A DNA stretch of 8,531 bases from DASYDU01 sp036499445 (GTDB lineage: Bacteria > Planctomycetota > Planctomycetia > Pirellulales > Lacipirellulaceae), in contig DASYDU010000350.1 of assembly GCA_036499445.1 (NCBI GenBank), positions 1-8,531 of the forward strand, given 5' to 3'. Position 1 is the stretch's first letter. Every line of letters starts with the position of its first letter. Positions 6,989-8,531 of the stretch are shown here, piece after piece. Both the position numbers and the translations under genes were made by a program. The notes beneath the pieces are model-generated. The model was given only the letters and a program-made list of their open reading frames with translations. It was not told the DNA's origin and ran no database searches.

Positions 6989-8071
6989 ATGACGATCAAT
7001 TTCCAGGCGCCGTCGCGCCAGCAATCGTGGGTCCGCCGGACGGTGACAATCATCGGACTTTTGGCGAGCGCTGTGGCGACGCCACTCGCAGCCGAGGAGC
7101 TCCGGACCGTAGGCAGCATCGAACGGCTCGATCCGGCGCTCGATGCGCTCGTGCCGCCCGATTCGAAGATGGAAATCGTGATCGACGGCCTCACCTGGTG
7201 CGAAGGGCCGCTGTGGGTGCCCGCGGACGGCGGTTTTGTCATCTGTTCTGATATCCCGCCCAACACGATCCATCGCTGGGATGCCCGTTCTGGCGCGGCC
7301 GTCTATTTGACGCCATCGGGCTACACGGGCAGCACGCCGCGCGGCGGCGAGTCCGGCTCAAACGGGCTGGCGCTCGATCGCCAGGGCCGGCTTCTGCTCT
7401 GCCAACATGGCGACCGCCGCATCGCCCGGATGGATGCTCCGCTCGCCGCGCCCGAGCCGAAGTTTGTAACGCTCGCCGATCGCTACGAGGGCAAGCGCCT
7501 CAATAGCCCCAACGACTGCGTCGTCCACTCCAGTGGAGCGATCTACTTCACCGATCCGCCGTACGGGCTCGATCACTATACTGATGATCCGGCGCAGCAG
7601 ATTCCTGGCAAGGAGCTCGATTTCCAGGGCGTGTATCGCATCGCGCCGGATGGCCAAGTCACGCTGCTCACCAAAGAGCTCGAGCGGCCCAACGGCATCG
7701 CGTTGTCGCCGGATGAGAAGACGCTCTACGTGTCCAATTCCCACGCGCCGCGGCCGATTTGGATGGCTTATCCGGTCAAGGACGACGGTTCGCTCGGCGA
7801 GAGCCGCGTGCTGTTCGACGCCACGCAGTTCGTTGCCGAAAAGCGTCCAGGCATGCCCGACGGCATGAAGATCGATCAGGACGGCAATTTATTCGCAGCC
7901 GGCCCCGGTGGAATCTTGATTTTGTCGCCGGACGGCAAACACCTTGGCACGCTCGCGACCGGCGACCGGACTGCCAATTGCGCCTTCGGCGAAGACGGCT
8001 CGACGCTCTTCATTGCCGCCAACCACAACCTGCTCAAGGTTCGGCTTGCCACCAAGGGCAACGGGTTCTGA
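6989..8071 (+). CDS. Exported SMP-30/gluconolactonase-like lactonase
   Basis: A six-bladed beta-propeller of the SMP-30/gluconolactonase/LRE family, which hydrolyses aldonolactones to aldonic acids using a divalent metal. The 360-residue product has a signal peptide: basic n-region to R17, core TVTIIGLLASAVATPL, likely cleavage after LAA at residue 35. The family's metal- and substrate-site positions are present: E72 in WCEGPLW, N175-D176 in LNSPNDCVV, N235 in RPNGIALSPDE and D291 in MPDGMKIDQDG. These line up with E18, N103-D104, N154 and D204 of human SMP-30 (regucalcin). Propeller-blade repeats of the G-LALD-QGRLLL, G-IYFTDP and TLYVSNS type are visible. It begins 18 bp after the oxidoreductase and is the last gene of the cluster, as expected for an enzyme acting on a lactone product. 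Its actual lactone is not determined by sequence; related propellers can act on other esters. Confidence 0.93.
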   Translation: MTINFQAPSRQQSWVRRTVTIIGLLASAVATPLAAEELRTVGSIERLDPALDALVPPDSKMEIVIDGLTWCEGPLWVPADGGFVICSDIPPNTIHRWDARSGAAVYLTPSGYTGSTPRGGESGSNGLALDRQGRLLLCQHGDRRIARMDAPLAAPEPKFVTLADRYEGKRLNSPNDCVVHSSGAIYFTDPPYGLDHYTDDPAQQIPGKELDFQGVYRIAPDGQVTLLTKELERPNGIALSPDEKTLYVSNSHAPRPIWMAYPVKDDGSLGESRVLFDATQFVAEKRPGMPDGMKIDQDGNLFAAGPGGILILSPDGKHLGTLATGDRTANCAFGEDGSTLFIAANHNLLKVRLATKGNGF

Positions 8072-8077
8072 TTTCGT

Positions 8078-8092
8078 TGCCGCACCGCGGCA
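8078..8092. terminator. Hairpin in the convergent gap, possible bidirectional terminator
   Basis: TGCCGC (8078-8083) and GCGGCA (8087-8092) form a perfect 6-bp GC-rich stem with a 3-base loop, extendable by two G-U wobble pairs on the plus-strand transcript. It sits in the 28 bp between the lactonase stop and the stop of the minus-strand gene, where a shared terminator would be expected. Neither side has a strong T tract (plus-strand downstream reads GTCACGATTATTT), so termination strength is uncertain. Confidence 0.45.
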
Positions 8093-8099
8093 GTCACGA

Positions 8100-8531
8100 T
8101 TATTTAGAGTCGATGGGCGATTGGCGCTTTCCTTGCAACACGATGTCATCGAAATTACCGTTGTCGTCGAACGTGCCGATGCCAATCTGGCCCCAGGTGA
8201 ACGTTGTGTCGCGGGCCGTCATCAGCGGTTTCGTCATGTCGTCGAAGTAGGCCGCCATCGTGCCGTCCGCCACGTGCCGTACGACCTTCACGTCGTGCCA
8301 GCCGTCGGTCCAGGGCGTGCCCGTCGCTTGGTCGACTGTGATCATCTTGCGGTCGGCCTCGTTGACGATAAAGATCTGGCAAGCGTGCGGATCCGCCTTG
8401 CCGCCGAAGTGGACGTAGTAGAAATGCGCCGGATCCTGATAGCCCCAAAACAGGCACAGGTCGCGGTGCGGCCCGGCGTTTGGCGCTGTGCTCTGGACGC
8501 GGGCCGTTAGCTCAAAGTCGCCAACGGAAAT
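8100..8531 (-). CDS. DUF1080-like / concanavalin-fold protein, C-terminal part (5' end outside window)
   Basis: The frame is open from the window edge at 8531 to a TAA stop at 8100, so only the last 143 residues are visible and the N-terminus, including any signal peptide, is missing. Visible landmarks are DFELTARVQ (5-13), HRDLCLFWGYQDPAHFYYVHFG (22-43), W78 and H79 in DGWHDVKVVR, YFDDMTKPLMTA (95-106) and IGIGTFDDNGNFDDIVLQGK (116-135). This beta-rich pattern matches a family of secreted planctomycete proteins with a LamG/GH16-like jelly-roll fold, related to DUF1080 (also called 3-keto-disaccharide hydrolase domain). The family name is from recall of the pattern, and no catalytic residues can be assigned. 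A Met at 8345 lies inside the conserved domain and is not the start. Convergent with the lactonase gene, it could process or bind a sugar handled by that cluster, but this is inference only. Confidence 0.82.
   Translation of the reverse strand: MSVGDFELTARVQSTAPNAGPHRDLCLFWGYQDPAHFYYVHFGGKADPHACQIFIVNEADRKMITVDQATGTPWTDGWHDVKVVRHVADGTMAAYFDDMTKPLMTARDTTFTWGQIGIGTFDDNGNFDDIVLQGKRQSPIDSK

Larger units (their letters stand above)
4368..8071 (+). other. Putative operon: mutarotase, Tat-exported oxidoreductase, lactonase
   Basis: Three same-strand genes with gaps of 53 and 18 bp, each with its own purine-rich ribosome-binding site and each encoding an N-terminal export signal (Sec-like, Tat, Sec-like). 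The block is bounded by a divergent gene on the left and a convergent gene on the right, so it is an isolated unit. The order of activities (anomer interconversion, sugar oxidation, lactone hydrolysis) is consistent with sequential steps outside the cytoplasm. Co-transcription is inferred; a hairpin plus T tract after the first gene could reduce expression of the later two. Confidence 0.7.

Overview
The window looks like a chromosomal segment of a planctomycete, probably a Pirellulales-like member of Planctomycetota. This is an inference from gene content: a Tat-exported Gfo/Idh/MocA oxidoreductase with an SRRDFLK leader, a large secreted LamG-repeat protein, a secreted concanavalin-like (DUF1080-like) protein, several other exported sugar enzymes, and a GC-rich but not extreme base composition. 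No rRNA, tRNA, CRISPR array, transposase or phage gene was seen.

Layout. (1) Bases 3-836, + strand: the 3' 277 codons of an orotidine-5'-phosphate decarboxylase (pyrF, the long 'type 2' form); its start lies outside the window. (2) Bases 840-4049, - strand: a 1069-residue secreted protein with an N-terminal alpha/beta domain and four LamG-like domains. The first three repeats have a period of exactly 600 bp (200 residues). It converges on pyrF with only 3 bp between the stop codons. (3) Bases 4050-4367: a 318-bp divergent intergenic region with a perfect TATAAT -10 box for the + strand and a near-palindrome. (4) Bases 4368-8071, + strand: a compact cluster of three exported sugar enzymes, namely aldose 1-epimerase (galM-like), a Tat-secreted Gfo/Idh/MocA oxidoreductase and an SMP-30/gluconolactonase-like lactonase. 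The gaps are 53 and 18 bp, each gene has a purine-rich ribosome-binding site, and a terminator-like hairpin with a T6 tract lies between the first two. (5) Bases 8100-8531, - strand: the C-terminal 143 residues of a DUF1080-like/concanavalin-fold protein, convergent with the lactonase across a 28-bp gap that holds a perfect 6-bp-stem hairpin.

How the genes may work together (inference). The three-gene cluster reads as a route outside the cytoplasm: a mutarotase equilibrates sugar anomers, an NAD(P)-dependent oxidoreductase oxidises the sugar, and a lactonase opens the resulting lactone. This resembles in logic the Zymomonas periplasmic glucose-fructose oxidoreductase plus gluconolactonase pair, with an added mutarotase. 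The flanking LamG and DUF1080-like proteins suit a polysaccharide- or glycoside-handling neighbourhood, but nothing in the sequence fixes the substrate. pyrF appears to be an unrelated housekeeping neighbour.
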